Assembly (NCBI RefSeq): GCF_020991415.1
Contig: NZ_JAJMOY010000002.1
Coordinates: forward strand, 434,001 to 498,000
DNA length: 64,000 bases
Reading direction: 5' to 3'
DNA from: Flavobacterium sp. ENC
Lineage (GTDB): Bacteria; Bacteroidota; Bacteroidia; Flavobacteriales; Flavobacteriaceae
In this document: positions 24,229-33,070 of the stretch, one piece after another
How the letters are laid out: every line of letters begins with the position of its first letter
Position numbering within the stretch: the first letter of the stretch is position 1
Translations under genes and position numbers: made by a program
Notes under the pieces: generated by a model
The model's input: the letters and a program-made list of their open reading frames with translations, nothing else
Told to the model about the DNA's origin: nothing
Databases searched by the model: none

Positions 24229-24855
24229 CTAATTAGTAAGGGTCAAAAATTGCATTAGATAACGTTTGTTTTCGGCTTCATTCACTAAAAAATGAGCTAC
24301 AGCTGCTCTTGAAATTTTCCCCACTTTCATTCCTTTTTCAAGTGCAGGCAATGATTTACAGGATGTAATCAGCGGTCCGTTGGTAAGCATTCCCGGTCGG
24401 ACGATTTCCCAATTGATAGCGCTGTTTACAATAATTTCTTCCATCAAAGTTTTGTCAATGTACTGCTCTTTCAGGAAAAGTTTGATGACAGTCCGCATAA
24501 AAAAGTTCAGGTATTTTTTGCTTTCCCCGGATCCAAAACCTGTAATGATGAGTACCGGAGACAAGAACTTTAATTCTGCTGTCGCCGTTACCAGTGCTTT
24601 TGCAATGTCTGAAAATAAAGTAGTCGCTTTTTTGTTTTTTGTCCCTACAGTGATCAAAACGGCATCTGAATCTTTTATGGCTTTTTTTAAATCTGATATA
24701 GTAGTGGCGCTTCCGTTTATTTTGGTCAGCAATTCATGATCCGGCATTGCCGATGTATTTGTTGAAAGGGCCGTTACCGTATGTCCTTTTTGTAATGCCT
24801 GAATGACGGTCTGCAAGCCAATACCTGCACCAGCTCCTATGACTGCTATTTTCAT
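24229..24855 (-). CDS. NAD(P)-binding Rossmann protein (NAD(P)H-binding/NmrA-like)
   Basis: 208 residues. GAGAGIGLQTV at residues 7-17 is the dinucleotide loop; ITGFGSGESKK and NWEIVRPGMLTNGP match the atypical SDR NAD(P)H-binding family, whose members are reductases or redox sensors. No Tyr-x3-Lys in the usual place, so the catalytic role is uncertain. One base separates it from the inositol-phosphatase-like gene upstream, so they form one operon. Confidence 0.8.
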   Translation of the reverse strand: MKIAVIGAGAGIGLQTVIQALQKGHTVTALSTNTSAMPDHELLTKINGSATTISDLKKAIKDSDAVLITVGTKNKKATTLFSDIAKALVTATAELKFLSPVLIITGFGSGESKKYLNFFMRTVIKLFLKEQYIDKTLMEEIIVNSAINWEIVRPGMLTNGPLITSCKSLPALEKGMKVGKISRAAVAHFLVNEAENKRYLMQFLTLTN

Positions 24856-24856
24856 G

Positions 24857-25669
24857 TTAGGATTGTTTAGTGTTTAAGTGTATAAATTTCTGAGCCGTTT
24901 CCTTTTTGGCTACTAACAAACTTTCGCTTCCCCATTTCCAGAGCGTTCCGTCAGTGCTTAAAATTGCAGCGCCCGCTTCTTGGGCAATGAGTATGCCTGC
25001 CATCCAGTTATAGGTGTCCAGATCTTCCTGAACAAACAAATCAATTCTGCCGGCACCCACATAAGCCAATTGCAGACCATGCGGCCCATAATTTCGAACA
25101 ATACCAAAATTCCGAATCAGGCTGGTTATTGTCGGGCCTATTTTTTGATAAAAAGCAGTACTGGATTTGTCCTGGTGGCCGTATTCAAAAACAGACAGCA
25201 TCACTGCAGGATCGGTTTTGCTGCTAAGCTGCAAGGGCGTATTATTCATAAAAGCACCTTCGTTCTCTTTTGCCCAGAATAGTTCATCTGAAAGCGGGTC
25301 AAAAATCACGGAAAAACAGGGCTTGCCATTTCGAACCAGTACCAGATTTATTGTCCATCCCGGAATGTGCTGCAGGTATTGAATCGCTCCGTCCATGGCA
25401 TCACAAAGCCAATAGTCAGCTTGCTGTGCAGGATTTCGCTGGGCTTCGGTATCAAATTCATCCCCGATATGCCAGGGAATATTTGGAAATTCCGGCGATA
25501 AATCTTCTTTTAAGGAAGTCAGGCAAAGGGTGTCTATGTTTTCTAATTCCGCTACAAGTTCATCCATTGTTTGTGGTATGGCTTTTTGCTTGTAGTCCTT
25601 TAAAAAGAGATGTCCGGCTTTTTTTACTGCTTCGAGTACGATTGGGATATTCAGTTCTTTTTGCATCAT
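24857..25669 (-). CDS. Inositol monophosphatase-family protein
   Basis: 270 residues. The metal motifs are variant: DAMDGAIQYLQHIPGW stands where DPIDGT is usual, and DTYNWMAGILIAQEAGA stands for WDxAAG. GDEFDTEA may supply the first acidic pair. The Asp and Gly ligands are kept, but the changed residues leave open whether it still hydrolyses inositol or 3'-phosphoadenosine phosphates. Upstream gene of the pair with the SDR-like protein; an AraC regulator gene lies just upstream on the same strand. Confidence 0.82.
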   Translation of the reverse strand: MMQKELNIPIVLEAVKKAGHLFLKDYKQKAIPQTMDELVAELENIDTLCLTSLKEDLSPEFPNIPWHIGDEFDTEAQRNPAQQADYWLCDAMDGAIQYLQHIPGWTINLVLVRNGKPCFSVIFDPLSDELFWAKENEGAFMNNTPLQLSSKTDPAVMLSVFEYGHQDKSSTAFYQKIGPTITSLIRNFGIVRNYGPHGLQLAYVGAGRIDLFVQEDLDTYNWMAGILIAQEAGAAILSTDGTLWKWGSESLLVAKKETAQKFIHLNTKQS

Positions 25670-25690
25670 AATTGTTTTTAATTAACAATG

Positions 25691-25698
25691 CAAAGCTA
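25691..25698 (-). promoter_or_regulatory. -7 element TAGCTTTG for the phosphatase/SDR operon
   Basis: Minus-strand TAGCTTTG, an exact TAnnTTTG match, about 22 bases upstream of the phosphatase ATG. Confidence 0.55.
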
Positions 25699-25745
25699 GA
25701 AGACAGGGGAGACTTAAAGTAGAACGAATGGTTGGAAGTATAGTC

Positions 25746-26606
25746 CTAATCGCGGAATTGTTTCCGAAATTCAAGAGGAGTCATCTGAGTAACCTTTTTG
25801 AAAAGCTTTCCAAAATAAACCGGTTCCTCATATCCGACTGCATGGGCAATTTCTTTTACGCTGTTATCCGTAAAATATAAAAGTCTTTTGGCTTCGAGAA
25901 TAGAAGCTTCCTGTATGTGAACGGATACCGGATTTCCGGTTAACGCTTTTACCGTATCGTTTAAATGAGCCACCGTAACAGCAAGCGCGGCGGCATATTT
26001 TGCAGGCTGTTTCCAGGTCTTATAATGCTGTTTGACCAATTGGCTGAAGGTATCTTTGATAATAACACCGCGGCTCGTTTTTTGGTTTTGAGGAGATAAA
26101 CTGTCAATAATTTCTCCGGCGATCAGGTTAAGGAGGCCATTTAATAAACTGTGAATAGCTTTATGGATGAATTTATTGGTATTTTCGGACTGTGATTTTT
26201 CGATCAAAGCCATTAGGGAAGTGGTCTGGTAAAACAAAATGGAGTCGGGCTCTAAAGACAGTGGCGTATTCATTTTGTTTTGCATTAACTGAAGCAGTTC
26301 CTGATCTGCCAGTGAAGGGTCAAAATTAAGGATCCATCCTTTGGGAGCATCTACTTCAATGCTGTAATGAACCTGCTCCGGAAAGACACAAATTAAAGCA
26401 GGCGTACTGAATTCCACATTTTCAAAATCAATATTCAGTTGAAACCGGCCTTCGGTAGCCAGCATCAACTGACAATGGTTATCCCGGTGCGGTTTCGAAA
26501 TATCGTGTTCTTCAACAGTTTTACCCTGCATATTGCGAATAAAAACCCCTGCCTTTGCATTGGGCGTCAGTGGGAATTGTTCGATATGCTGGTTTTTGTT
26601 CTTCAA
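25746..26606 (-). CDS. AraC-family transcriptional regulator
   Basis: 286 residues. N-terminal cupin-like ligand region (HRDNHCQLMLATEGRFQLNID), C-terminal double helix-turn-helix: AAALAVTVAHLNDTVKALTG, then NSVKEIAHAVGYEEPVYFGKLFKKVTQMTPLEFRKQ. The frame begins at TTG 26606; the first ATG would be residue 25 and would cut the N-terminal strand, so the TTG start is kept with caution. Sits 76 bases upstream of the phosphatase/SDR operon in the same orientation and is its likely regulator. Confidence 0.88.
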   Translation of the reverse strand: MKNKNQHIEQFPLTPNAKAGVFIRNMQGKTVEEHDISKPHRDNHCQLMLATEGRFQLNIDFENVEFSTPALICVFPEQVHYSIEVDAPKGWILNFDPSLADQELLQLMQNKMNTPLSLEPDSILFYQTTSLMALIEKSQSENTNKFIHKAIHSLLNGLLNLIAGEIIDSLSPQNQKTSRGVIIKDTFSQLVKQHYKTWKQPAKYAAALAVTVAHLNDTVKALTGNPVSVHIQEASILEAKRLLYFTDNSVKEIAHAVGYEEPVYFGKLFKKVTQMTPLEFRKQFRD

Positions 26607-26967
26607 AGTGTAAAAAGATAGTTTATTTTAGGTTCTGTGTTTTAAGAAACAGCCAAAATTCCGCAATGCTATAATGACCGGATAATTCCTTTTCCGTTTT
26701 CGGCTGACGGTATTTTTTTTTCTGTTTTTTCGTTTATAATGGGCTAGTTTTCTGCAAATCTAACCAATATGTTATTACGCAACCTAATAAATAGAAACAG
26801 GTTTTAATGATGAAGCAGGCAATAGATAATACAGCGACTATTTTAAACATTTTAGCTGTTATTAAACAAAAATAACAGCCCGGATTTCAGTCTTTAATTA
26901 ATACATTTGGCTTACCAAATCTGTAACAGAAAGTCAAATCAAATGGCGCTGTTTAAAAAAAAAGAAA
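26607..26967. other. Divergent intergenic region: AraC gene and beta-helix gene
   Basis: 361 bases. Contains an inverted repeat GCTGTTATT-N7-AATAACAGC (26855-26879) and the -7 element TACATTTG at 26902-26909 for the beta-helix gene. The rest is AT-rich without ORFs. Confidence 0.6.
26855..26909 (+). promoter_or_regulatory. Inverted repeat plus TACATTTG promoter of the beta-helix gene
   Basis: Nine-base perfect arms (GCTGTTATT / AATAACAGC) end 22 bases before the exact -7 consensus TACATTTG, so a bound protein would cover the -33 position. The ATG is about 59 bases downstream of the -7 element. Confidence 0.5.
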
Positions 26968-28665
26968 ATGAACAGAAAAAAAATAATTTTACTCTTTTGC
27001 ATTTTGTCAAATTTTTGTTTTGCACAAACCAATTATTATGTAGCGCCTACAGGTAATAATGCGAATTCGGGTTCTGTTGCCTCACCCTGGAAAACAATAC
27101 AATACGGGTTAAATCAGTTGCCTGCCAATGGTATTCTAAATGTTTTTCCGGGAACGTACAGCGAAAAAATCACAATTCCGAACAACGCCATTACCCTTAA
27201 AAATTACTCGGCGACGCTGCCCGTTATTGATGCAACAGGGATAAAAACTCAAAATGCAGTTATTGCTGTCAACAATAAAAGCAATGTAACGATTGACGGG
27301 ATGGAGCTGCAAAATAACATTCAAAATGATGCGCAGGGTATCTTAATTGAAGGAACTGGAGCCAATATTACCATTAAAAACTGCAAAATACACGATATTC
27401 ATTTCTCTTCTAATGCGAATGCAGCGGTAAATGAAACCGTCAATGCACAGGGCATTATCGTATTTGGCACCAACGCCACAACAGCCATTACAAACCTTAA
27501 AATACAAGATAATGAATTGTATAATTGCAGGTTAGGGTACAGCGAAGGAATTGCGGTCAACGGAAATGTCAACGGGTTTGAAGTCACCAGCAACAATGTC
27601 CATGATCTGACCAATATTGGTATCGATATTATCGGCCACGAAGGAACCTGCCCAAATCCTGCAAATGATCAGGCAAGGAACGGATTAGTTAAAAACAACA
27701 CCGCGCATCATTGTATTGCTGCCTACTCCACATCGGGTGGAATTTATATCGACGGCGGGAAAAACATAACCGTTGAAAACAACACCTCCTATCATAATGG
27801 TTACGGAATAGAAGTTGGCTGTGAAAAAACGGGTCAGACTACCGATGGAATTATAATCCGGAATAATGTTTTTTACGATAATGAGATTTGCGCGCTGGCG
27901 ATGGGAGGATTTGCTTATCCTTCGGGTTCCGGAAAGGTAATCAACTCGTCTTTTAGAAACAATACCTGCCTGATGAATGATTACAGCAGTTCGGGAAATG
28001 GTGAATTGTATCTTTCGTATAGTGAAAACAGTACTATTGAAAACAATATTTTTTATACCGGAACACAAAATATCCTGGCTTACGCAGAACTGACACAGCC
28101 CAGTCTAAAATTCAATTACAACACCTTTTTCTGCCAGGCGGGAGCGGCCAGTTTAACAACCGACTGGAACGGCAACGGATACGAAGGCTACAATGCTTTT
28201 TCAACAGGAACAGCCACAAATGCCAATTCGATATTTGCCAACCCGCAATTGACTGCTGCCAATAGTACAAATCCCGATTTTCATCTTCTAACTGGTTCTC
28301 CGGCTAAAAATGCAGGAAATCCGGCTTATGTAGCTGCAAATACCGAAACAGATTTTTACAATCAGGTAAGAATTGAAGGTGGTAGAATTGATTGTGGAGC
28401 GGATGAATTTGGGACTGACATCCTTGGAATTGATAAAATGGAAATTTCGAAATACAGTATTTATCCCAATCCGGCAACCAATTTTATCACGATTGATACT
28501 GAAGTACCGGTAGAGAAATACCAAATCTTTACGATCAGCGGACAAAAACTTATGGAAGGGACTGACAAGAATAAAATTAATATTGCAGAACTAAATCCGG
28601 GAATGTACTTTATAAAGTTTCAGATTGAAAGTAAAAGTTACGTCTCTAAAATAATAAAAAGATAA
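26968..28665 (+). CDS. Secreted right-handed parallel beta-helix protein, T9SS-sorted
   Basis: 565 residues. Signal peptide (IILLFCILSNFCFAQ) then YYVAPTGNNANSGSVASPWKT, the entry motif of many parallel beta-helix proteins, and a long run of NNxx-rich rungs (DGMELQNN, NVTIDG, IIIRNNVFYDN). The last 70 residues (YSIYPNPATNFITID ... GMYFIKFQIESKSYVSKIIKR) are a type A T9SS sorting domain. It is therefore predicted to reach the cell surface or medium. Beta-helix folds occur in polysaccharide lyases and epimerases, but no catalytic motif is clear, so activity is open. Confidence 0.85.
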   Translation: MNRKKIILLFCILSNFCFAQTNYYVAPTGNNANSGSVASPWKTIQYGLNQLPANGILNVFPGTYSEKITIPNNAITLKNYSATLPVIDATGIKTQNAVIAVNNKSNVTIDGMELQNNIQNDAQGILIEGTGANITIKNCKIHDIHFSSNANAAVNETVNAQGIIVFGTNATTAITNLKIQDNELYNCRLGYSEGIAVNGNVNGFEVTSNNVHDLTNIGIDIIGHEGTCPNPANDQARNGLVKNNTAHHCIAAYSTSGGIYIDGGKNITVENNTSYHNGYGIEVGCEKTGQTTDGIIIRNNVFYDNEICALAMGGFAYPSGSGKVINSSFRNNTCLMNDYSSSGNGELYLSYSENSTIENNIFYTGTQNILAYAELTQPSLKFNYNTFFCQAGAASLTTDWNGNGYEGYNAFSTGTATNANSIFANPQLTAANSTNPDFHLLTGSPAKNAGNPAYVAANTETDFYNQVRIEGGRIDCGADEFGTDILGIDKMEISKYSIYPNPATNFITIDTEVPVEKYQIFTISGQKLMEGTDKNKINIAELNPGMYFIKFQIESKSYVSKIIKR

Positions 28666-28749
28666 ATTTGCAGACACCTGAATGTTATACCAAACAGGAA
28701 TTTTGATGCGTTTACATATCTTCTGTCCTGCAGAGGATAAAAATAAATT

Positions 28750-29319
28750 ATGGAAAAACTAAGAAAACATATTGAAGAGATTATACCTATCAGTGACGAG
28801 GAGTTTGAGTCAATCAAACCATTTTTCACCATAAGAAGGGTATTAAAAAATCAATATCTGATTCAGCAGGGTGATGATGCCAAATATGAATACATCATTA
28901 TGAGCGGTATTTTCAGGGTTTTTTATCTGGATGAAGACGGAAAAGAACACATTGTACAATTTGCAACAGAAAACTGGTGGATGTCTGATTATATCGCATA
29001 TTTCAATCAGAAGCAGGCCAATATGTATGTAGTCTGTATGGAAGCAGGAGAGGTATTATGCCTGACCCTGGACGGACGGGAGAAACTCTCGGTCACACTA
29101 CACAAAATGGAGCATTTTTTCAGGGTGAAACTTACCAAGGGCTATATCGCCCTGCAGCAAAGGGTAATCTCCTTACTTTCCAATAATCCGCAGCAGCGCT
29201 ATAAAGAATTTGCGGATCTCTATCCCAATCTGATGCAAAAAATTCCAAAAAAATACATTGCGGAATATCTGGGGGTGAGCCGCGAAACCCTGAGCAGGCT
29301 GTACTCTAACAATAAATAA
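28750..29319 (+). CDS. Crp/Fnr-family transcriptional regulator
   Basis: 189 residues, typical Bacteroidetes short form. Cyclic-nucleotide-binding-like beta barrel (LIQQGDDAKYEYIIMSGIFRVFY) and a C-terminal winged helix ending in AEYLGVSRETLSRLYSNNK. No FNR-type Cys cluster. Starts 84 bases after the beta-helix gene. It precedes the DJ-1/monooxygenase/ALDH group and may control it. Confidence 0.88.
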   Translation: MEKLRKHIEEIIPISDEEFESIKPFFTIRRVLKNQYLIQQGDDAKYEYIIMSGIFRVFYLDEDGKEHIVQFATENWWMSDYIAYFNQKQANMYVVCMEAGEVLCLTLDGREKLSVTLHKMEHFFRVKLTKGYIALQQRVISLLSNNPQQRYKEFADLYPNLMQKIPKKYIAEYLGVSRETLSRLYSNNK

Positions 29320-29337
29320 GATACCTATTAAACTTTC

Positions 29338-29366
29338 AAGTGTGATTTTCATCACACTTTTTTTGT
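29338..29366 (+). terminator. Terminator after the Crp-like gene
   Basis: Arms AAGTGTGAT and ATCACACTT around TTTC, followed by a run of T, 18 bases past the stop. Confidence 0.9.
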
Positions 29367-29401
29367 GACTTTTCTCCTCGTTCTGAGGGGGGTGACTGCT
29401 A

Positions 29402-29409
29402 TAAATTTG
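29402..29409 (+). promoter_or_regulatory. -7 element TAAATTTG for the DJ-1-like gene
   Basis: Exact TAnnTTTG match 40 bases upstream of the ATG, just after the preceding terminator. Confidence 0.6.
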
Positions 29410-29449
29410 CCTTATAAATAATTCATAACAACTTTAAAAAATTATAGCA

Positions 29450-30244
29450 ATGAAAAAACTTATGATGGTAACAGCGGCATTTGCCTTTTTTTCTTCTTAT
29501 GCACAAAATCAAAAAGAAAACACCTCAGTAAAACAAAAAACAACCCTTAAAAACGAAACAAAAATGAACAAGAAAATTTTAATTATCGTATCGAATGCCA
29601 ATGCAATTGGACCAAACAACAGAAGAACCGGAATTTTTCTTCCGGAAGTAGCACATCCTTATGCCGAATTCGACAAAGCAAATTATCAAATTGATTTTGC
29701 GAGCTTAACCGGAGATACCCCTTATTTAGACGCGCTTAATCTGGCCAATGATCCTGACAATCTTGCGTTTCTGACAGGAAAAGGTTGGGAAGCGATGCAG
29801 AAAGCCGTTAAACTCTCTGATGTTAATGTGAGTCAGTATGATGCTGTTTTTGTACCGGGCGGTCTGGCACCAATGGTCGATATGCCTGACAATGTACTTC
29901 TTAAAAAAGTAATCAAAGAAACGTACGAAAGAAACGCTGTTGTTGGAGCGGTCTGTCACGGTCCCGTATCTTTATTAAATGTAAAACTAAGCGACGGATC
30001 TTACCTGGTTAACGGTAAAAACATCACTTCTTTTACAGATGAGGAAGAAAAAGGGTATGCCATCGCCGATGTACCTTTCTTACTGGAAAGTGCCTTAACC
30101 AAACAGGGAGCCAAATTTCATGCTGCGGCCATATGGTCAGCGCATAGTATTGCCGATGGTAATCTGGTAACCGGACAAAATCCTGCTTCTGCTAAAGGAG
30201 TGGCTGAAAAAATGATTTCGATTCTGGAATCAGCAAAAAAATAA
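29450..30244 (+). CDS. Exported DJ-1/PfpI-family glutamine-amidotransferase-like protein
   Basis: 264 residues. Signal peptide (MVTAAFAFFSSYAQ), then an Hsp31/YajL-type domain from about residue 38 (KKILIIVSNAN ... VFVPGGLAPMVDMPDN) with the nucleophile elbow GAVCHGPVSLL (Cys about 168). The family contains glyoxalase III and deglycase-like enzymes. Export to the periplasm is unusual for this branch. An internal ATG at 29564 would give a cytoplasmic form lacking the signal. Probably co-regulated with the following monooxygenase and aldehyde dehydrogenase, all reactive-carbonyl enzymes. Confidence 0.85.
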   Translation: MKKLMMVTAAFAFFSSYAQNQKENTSVKQKTTLKNETKMNKKILIIVSNANAIGPNNRRTGIFLPEVAHPYAEFDKANYQIDFASLTGDTPYLDALNLANDPDNLAFLTGKGWEAMQKAVKLSDVNVSQYDAVFVPGGLAPMVDMPDNVLLKKVIKETYERNAVVGAVCHGPVSLLNVKLSDGSYLVNGKNITSFTDEEEKGYAIADVPFLLESALTKQGAKFHAAAIWSAHSIADGNLVTGQNPASAKGVAEKMISILESAKK

Positions 30245-30354
30245 TGATGTAATACTATTGGCCTCTTTCAAATTAAGGGTAGAGGTCAATATGTTTTTAG
30301 TATCATGACATCAAAAATGGGTAATCATAAACGAAAATTTTAAAAATAAATAAA

Positions 30355-30663
30355 ATGGAAAATCAAAATCCGGTTCATGTTTTTGCGACATGGAAAGTTA
30401 AAGAAGGCGAAATCGAAACTGTTTTGAATTTGCTGGAAACAGTACAAAAAGAAAGCGAAAAAGAAAAAGGCAATCTGTTCTATAAAATTCATCAGAGTAA
30501 TTCAGATGTAAATACACTGGTTTTATTTGAAGGATATACGAATGAAGCAGCCGTCGCAGCACATCGAAATTCAGCTCATTTTCAGGAATTTGTTCTGGGG
30601 AAAATTGTTCCTTTATTAGAAAACAGGGAGATTGTTTTAACGACACCTGTACATTATTTATAG
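30355..30663 (+). CDS. Small ABM-family (YgiN-like) quinol monooxygenase
   Basis: 102 residues, one ferredoxin-like antibiotic-biosynthesis-monooxygenase domain: ATWKVKEGEIETVLNLLETV, NLFYKIHQSN, LVLFEGYTNEAAVAAHRNSAHFQEF. Members oxidise quinols without cofactors or act as heme-degrading enzymes; here a quinol role is the best guess from the nearby enzymes. No metal motif is expected. Confidence 0.85.
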   Translation: MENQNPVHVFATWKVKEGEIETVLNLLETVQKESEKEKGNLFYKIHQSNSDVNTLVLFEGYTNEAAVAAHRNSAHFQEFVLGKIVPLLENREIVLTTPVHYL

Positions 30664-30794
30664 ACCTCAAATGTTAAATAGTACAAAATAAGACATTGAA
30701 GCCATTGATAATTTGATTAAATTTAGAAAACAAACCAGAAGACAAATTTTAATTCAAAAGGAAGCCTGGTTTTAAGTTCAACTAAAAAAGCATT

Positions 30795-32189
30795 ATGGAA
30801 AAGACAACAAAAATAATATTCCCCTACGATCAGAGTGTAGTAAAAGAACTGCCCCTTATCGACAAAAACGAGGTTGAGAAAGTACTGACTATTGCCCAAA
30901 ATTTATTTGAGGACCAATCGAACTGGCTTCCGGCTTACAAAAGAATTGAAATACTGGAAAAGGCTGCTTTCCTAATGAAGGAAAGGAGTGAGGAATTAAT
31001 CCATCTGGCGATCAGCGAAGGAGGAAAACCGTATAAAGACTCAAAAGCAGAAATAGTAAGAGCGATCAAAGGCGTAAAATTAGCCGCTGAGCATATTTCA
31101 CAAATAAAAGGAGAGCAAATTCCAATGGGACTTACCGAAGCTGCCTTAAACAGGATTGCCTTTACAACAAAAGAACCTATTGGTATCGTAGCTGCTGTTA
31201 GCGCCTTCAATCATCCTTTAAATTTAGCAGTTCATCAGATTGCCACTGCTATTGCTGCCGGTTGTCCGGTTGTATTTAAACCAGCGGGCACTACGCCATT
31301 ATCCGGTCTGGCGCTTGCCGATATTTTAAAAGAGGCAGGTTTACCTGAAGGATGGCTGCAAGTGGTTTTATGTGACAATGAAACAGCAGAATTACTGGTG
31401 ACAGATCCGAGAGTTCATTTTTTATCTTTTATTGGTTCAGCGAAAGTAGGGTGGTACCTGAAAAGTAAATTAGCGCCGGGTACCCGAAGTGCTTTAGAAC
31501 ATGGCGGAGCAGCGCCGGTTATTGTTGAAAGTGATGCCGATTTTACAGAAATGATTCCGGATCTGATAAAAGGAGGTTTTTATCATGCAGGACAGGTTTG
31601 CGTATCCGTTCAGAAAGTATATGTGAATGCGCAAATTTGTGATCGTTTTACAGCACAGTTTTCGGAGGCGACTAAAAAATTGATTGTTGGAAATCCGTTT
31701 GATGAAACGACCGATGTAGGTTCGCTTATAACACCAAAAGAAGTCGATCGTGTAGAAGAATGGGTTAATGAAGCTGTTGCTAAAGGCGCCAAAGTAATTA
31801 CGGGCGGGAAAAGAATTTCCGACACTTGTTTTGAGCCTACCGTTTTGTTTAACCCTTCAGAAGATTCGAAAGTGTCAACCCATGAAATCTTTGGTCCTGT
31901 AGTTTGTATCTATCCTTTTACAGACAGGGATGAAGCCATACGAAAAGCAAATGCCCTTGATGTTCATTTTCAGGCAGCTGTCTTTACAAAAAACCTGGAT
32001 ATTGCGCTGGATACCGTCAAAAAATTAAACGCCACCGCCGTGATGGTGAATGACCATACAGCCTTTCGTGTAGACTGGATGCCTTTTGGCGGACGGGATA
32101 CTTCCGGTATTGGAATGGGAGGGATCTCGTATACAATCAATGAAATGACCAGAGAAAAAATGACTGTTTTTAAAAGTAAATTCCTTTAA
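30795..32189 (+). CDS. NAD(P)-dependent aldehyde dehydrogenase
   Basis: 464 residues. Cofactor segment FKPAGTTPLSG, catalytic Glu in SALEHGGAAP (Glu about 233; LEHGG rather than LELGG), catalytic Cys in HAGQVCVSVQK (Cys about 268), and EIFGPVVCIYPF near the end. Oxidises an aldehyde to an acid. The variant LEHGG loop occurs in lactaldehyde-type members. Third gene of a reactive-carbonyl group. Confidence 0.9.
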   Translation: MEKTTKIIFPYDQSVVKELPLIDKNEVEKVLTIAQNLFEDQSNWLPAYKRIEILEKAAFLMKERSEELIHLAISEGGKPYKDSKAEIVRAIKGVKLAAEHISQIKGEQIPMGLTEAALNRIAFTTKEPIGIVAAVSAFNHPLNLAVHQIATAIAAGCPVVFKPAGTTPLSGLALADILKEAGLPEGWLQVVLCDNETAELLVTDPRVHFLSFIGSAKVGWYLKSKLAPGTRSALEHGGAAPVIVESDADFTEMIPDLIKGGFYHAGQVCVSVQKVYVNAQICDRFTAQFSEATKKLIVGNPFDETTDVGSLITPKEVDRVEEWVNEAVAKGAKVITGGKRISDTCFEPTVLFNPSEDSKVSTHEIFGPVVCIYPFTDRDEAIRKANALDVHFQAAVFTKNLDIALDTVKKLNATAVMVNDHTAFRVDWMPFGGRDTSGIGMGGISYTINEMTREKMTVFKSKFL

Positions 32190-32190
32190 T

Positions 32191-32352
32191 TTTTTTACCG
32201 CAAAGAGCGCAAAGATTTTTTTAAACTCTTACCTATTATTAGACGCAAAGTTCGCAAAGCTCCATCTATACAGCCTTTGCGAACTTTGCGTTTAATAAGG
32301 TAACTTAGATAAAAATCTTTGCGTTTTCTTTGCGGTAAACTTTTTTTTTTGC
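32191..32352. repeat. Nested palindromic element, ACCGCAAAG family (copy 2)
   Basis: Outer arms TTTTTTACCGCAAAGAGCG and TTTTCTTTGCGGTAAAC; inner arms GACGCAAAGTTCGCAAAG and CCTTTGCGAACTTTGCGTT. Same design and size as 10178-10328, but with different loops, and between convergent genes. Confidence 0.85.
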
Positions 32353-32401
32353 TCTCCAATTTTTTTAGGATTGATCCGCTAAGAAAAACCGGATACTGTG
32401 G

Positions 32402-32812
32402 CTAATTTTTCCCTTCAAATTTTTCGATGGCTTCGGGGGTAACAGGGGTAAATAAATTTACTAAGTTACCATCAGGGTCCCGAAATAAAAGCGATTTGTT
32501 GCCCCAGGGCATTGTGGTAGGTTTTTGAACGATGCTGTTTTGAAGAAAATCCGCTAATCTTTCATACTCTTTTTCTACATCATCTACCCTGAATTCGATG
32601 ATAACACTACTATTTTGGGCTGGTTTTGCCACGTCATCACCTCCGAAAAAAACTAATGTTTTCGTACTTCCAATGGCTAAAGTAGTGGTGGGTGTTTTTA
32701 ATTCGGCAAAGTCGGCGGTGTATTGCACTGCGGATAAACCCGTTACCTGCTCATAAAAATTCACTAATTGCGCGACATCAGCAGTAATAATTCGAATGGA
32801 CACTAAATTCAT
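32402..32812 (-). CDS. VOC-family (glyoxalase-like) protein
   Basis: 136 residues, one VOC module (LVSIRIITADVAQLVNFYEQVTG ... GNKSLLFRDPDGNLVNLFTP). LFRDPDGN is the usual metal-Glu strand region. Function in the superfamily ranges from dioxygenase to fosfomycin-resistance and cannot be fixed here. The start is the ATG at 32812; an upstream ATG nine codons earlier is possible. Confidence 0.8.
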   Translation of the reverse strand: MNLVSIRIITADVAQLVNFYEQVTGLSAVQYTADFAELKTPTTTLAIGSTKTLVFFGGDDVAKPAQNSSVIIEFRVDDVEKEYERLADFLQNSIVQKPTTMPWGNKSLLFRDPDGNLVNLFTPVTPEAIEKFEGKN

Positions 32813-33070
32813 TTGTCTGTTTTTTAAGTTATAGGACAAATGTACCGGAGCGCTATGACAACAGTTTGTCAGCAGTACCGAATTTTTTTTGAAAGCCGCA
32901 GGGGAGAAATTCGGCAGTATACTGTGTTTTTACCATTATATTTATTTCATGATAAGTAGCGTTACACCTCAAACATAAAAATTATTGATTTAATTTTGTG
33001 GTGCGTAATGCAGAATCATATCTATAAAACCTAATCGTGATATCTGGCAGGATCGTTTTAAAAAAAAGCT

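Noticed and set aside
26968-28665. Pectate lyase or mannuronan epimerase
   Set aside because: The fold is a parallel beta-helix but the Arg/Asp catalytic pattern of those families was not seen.
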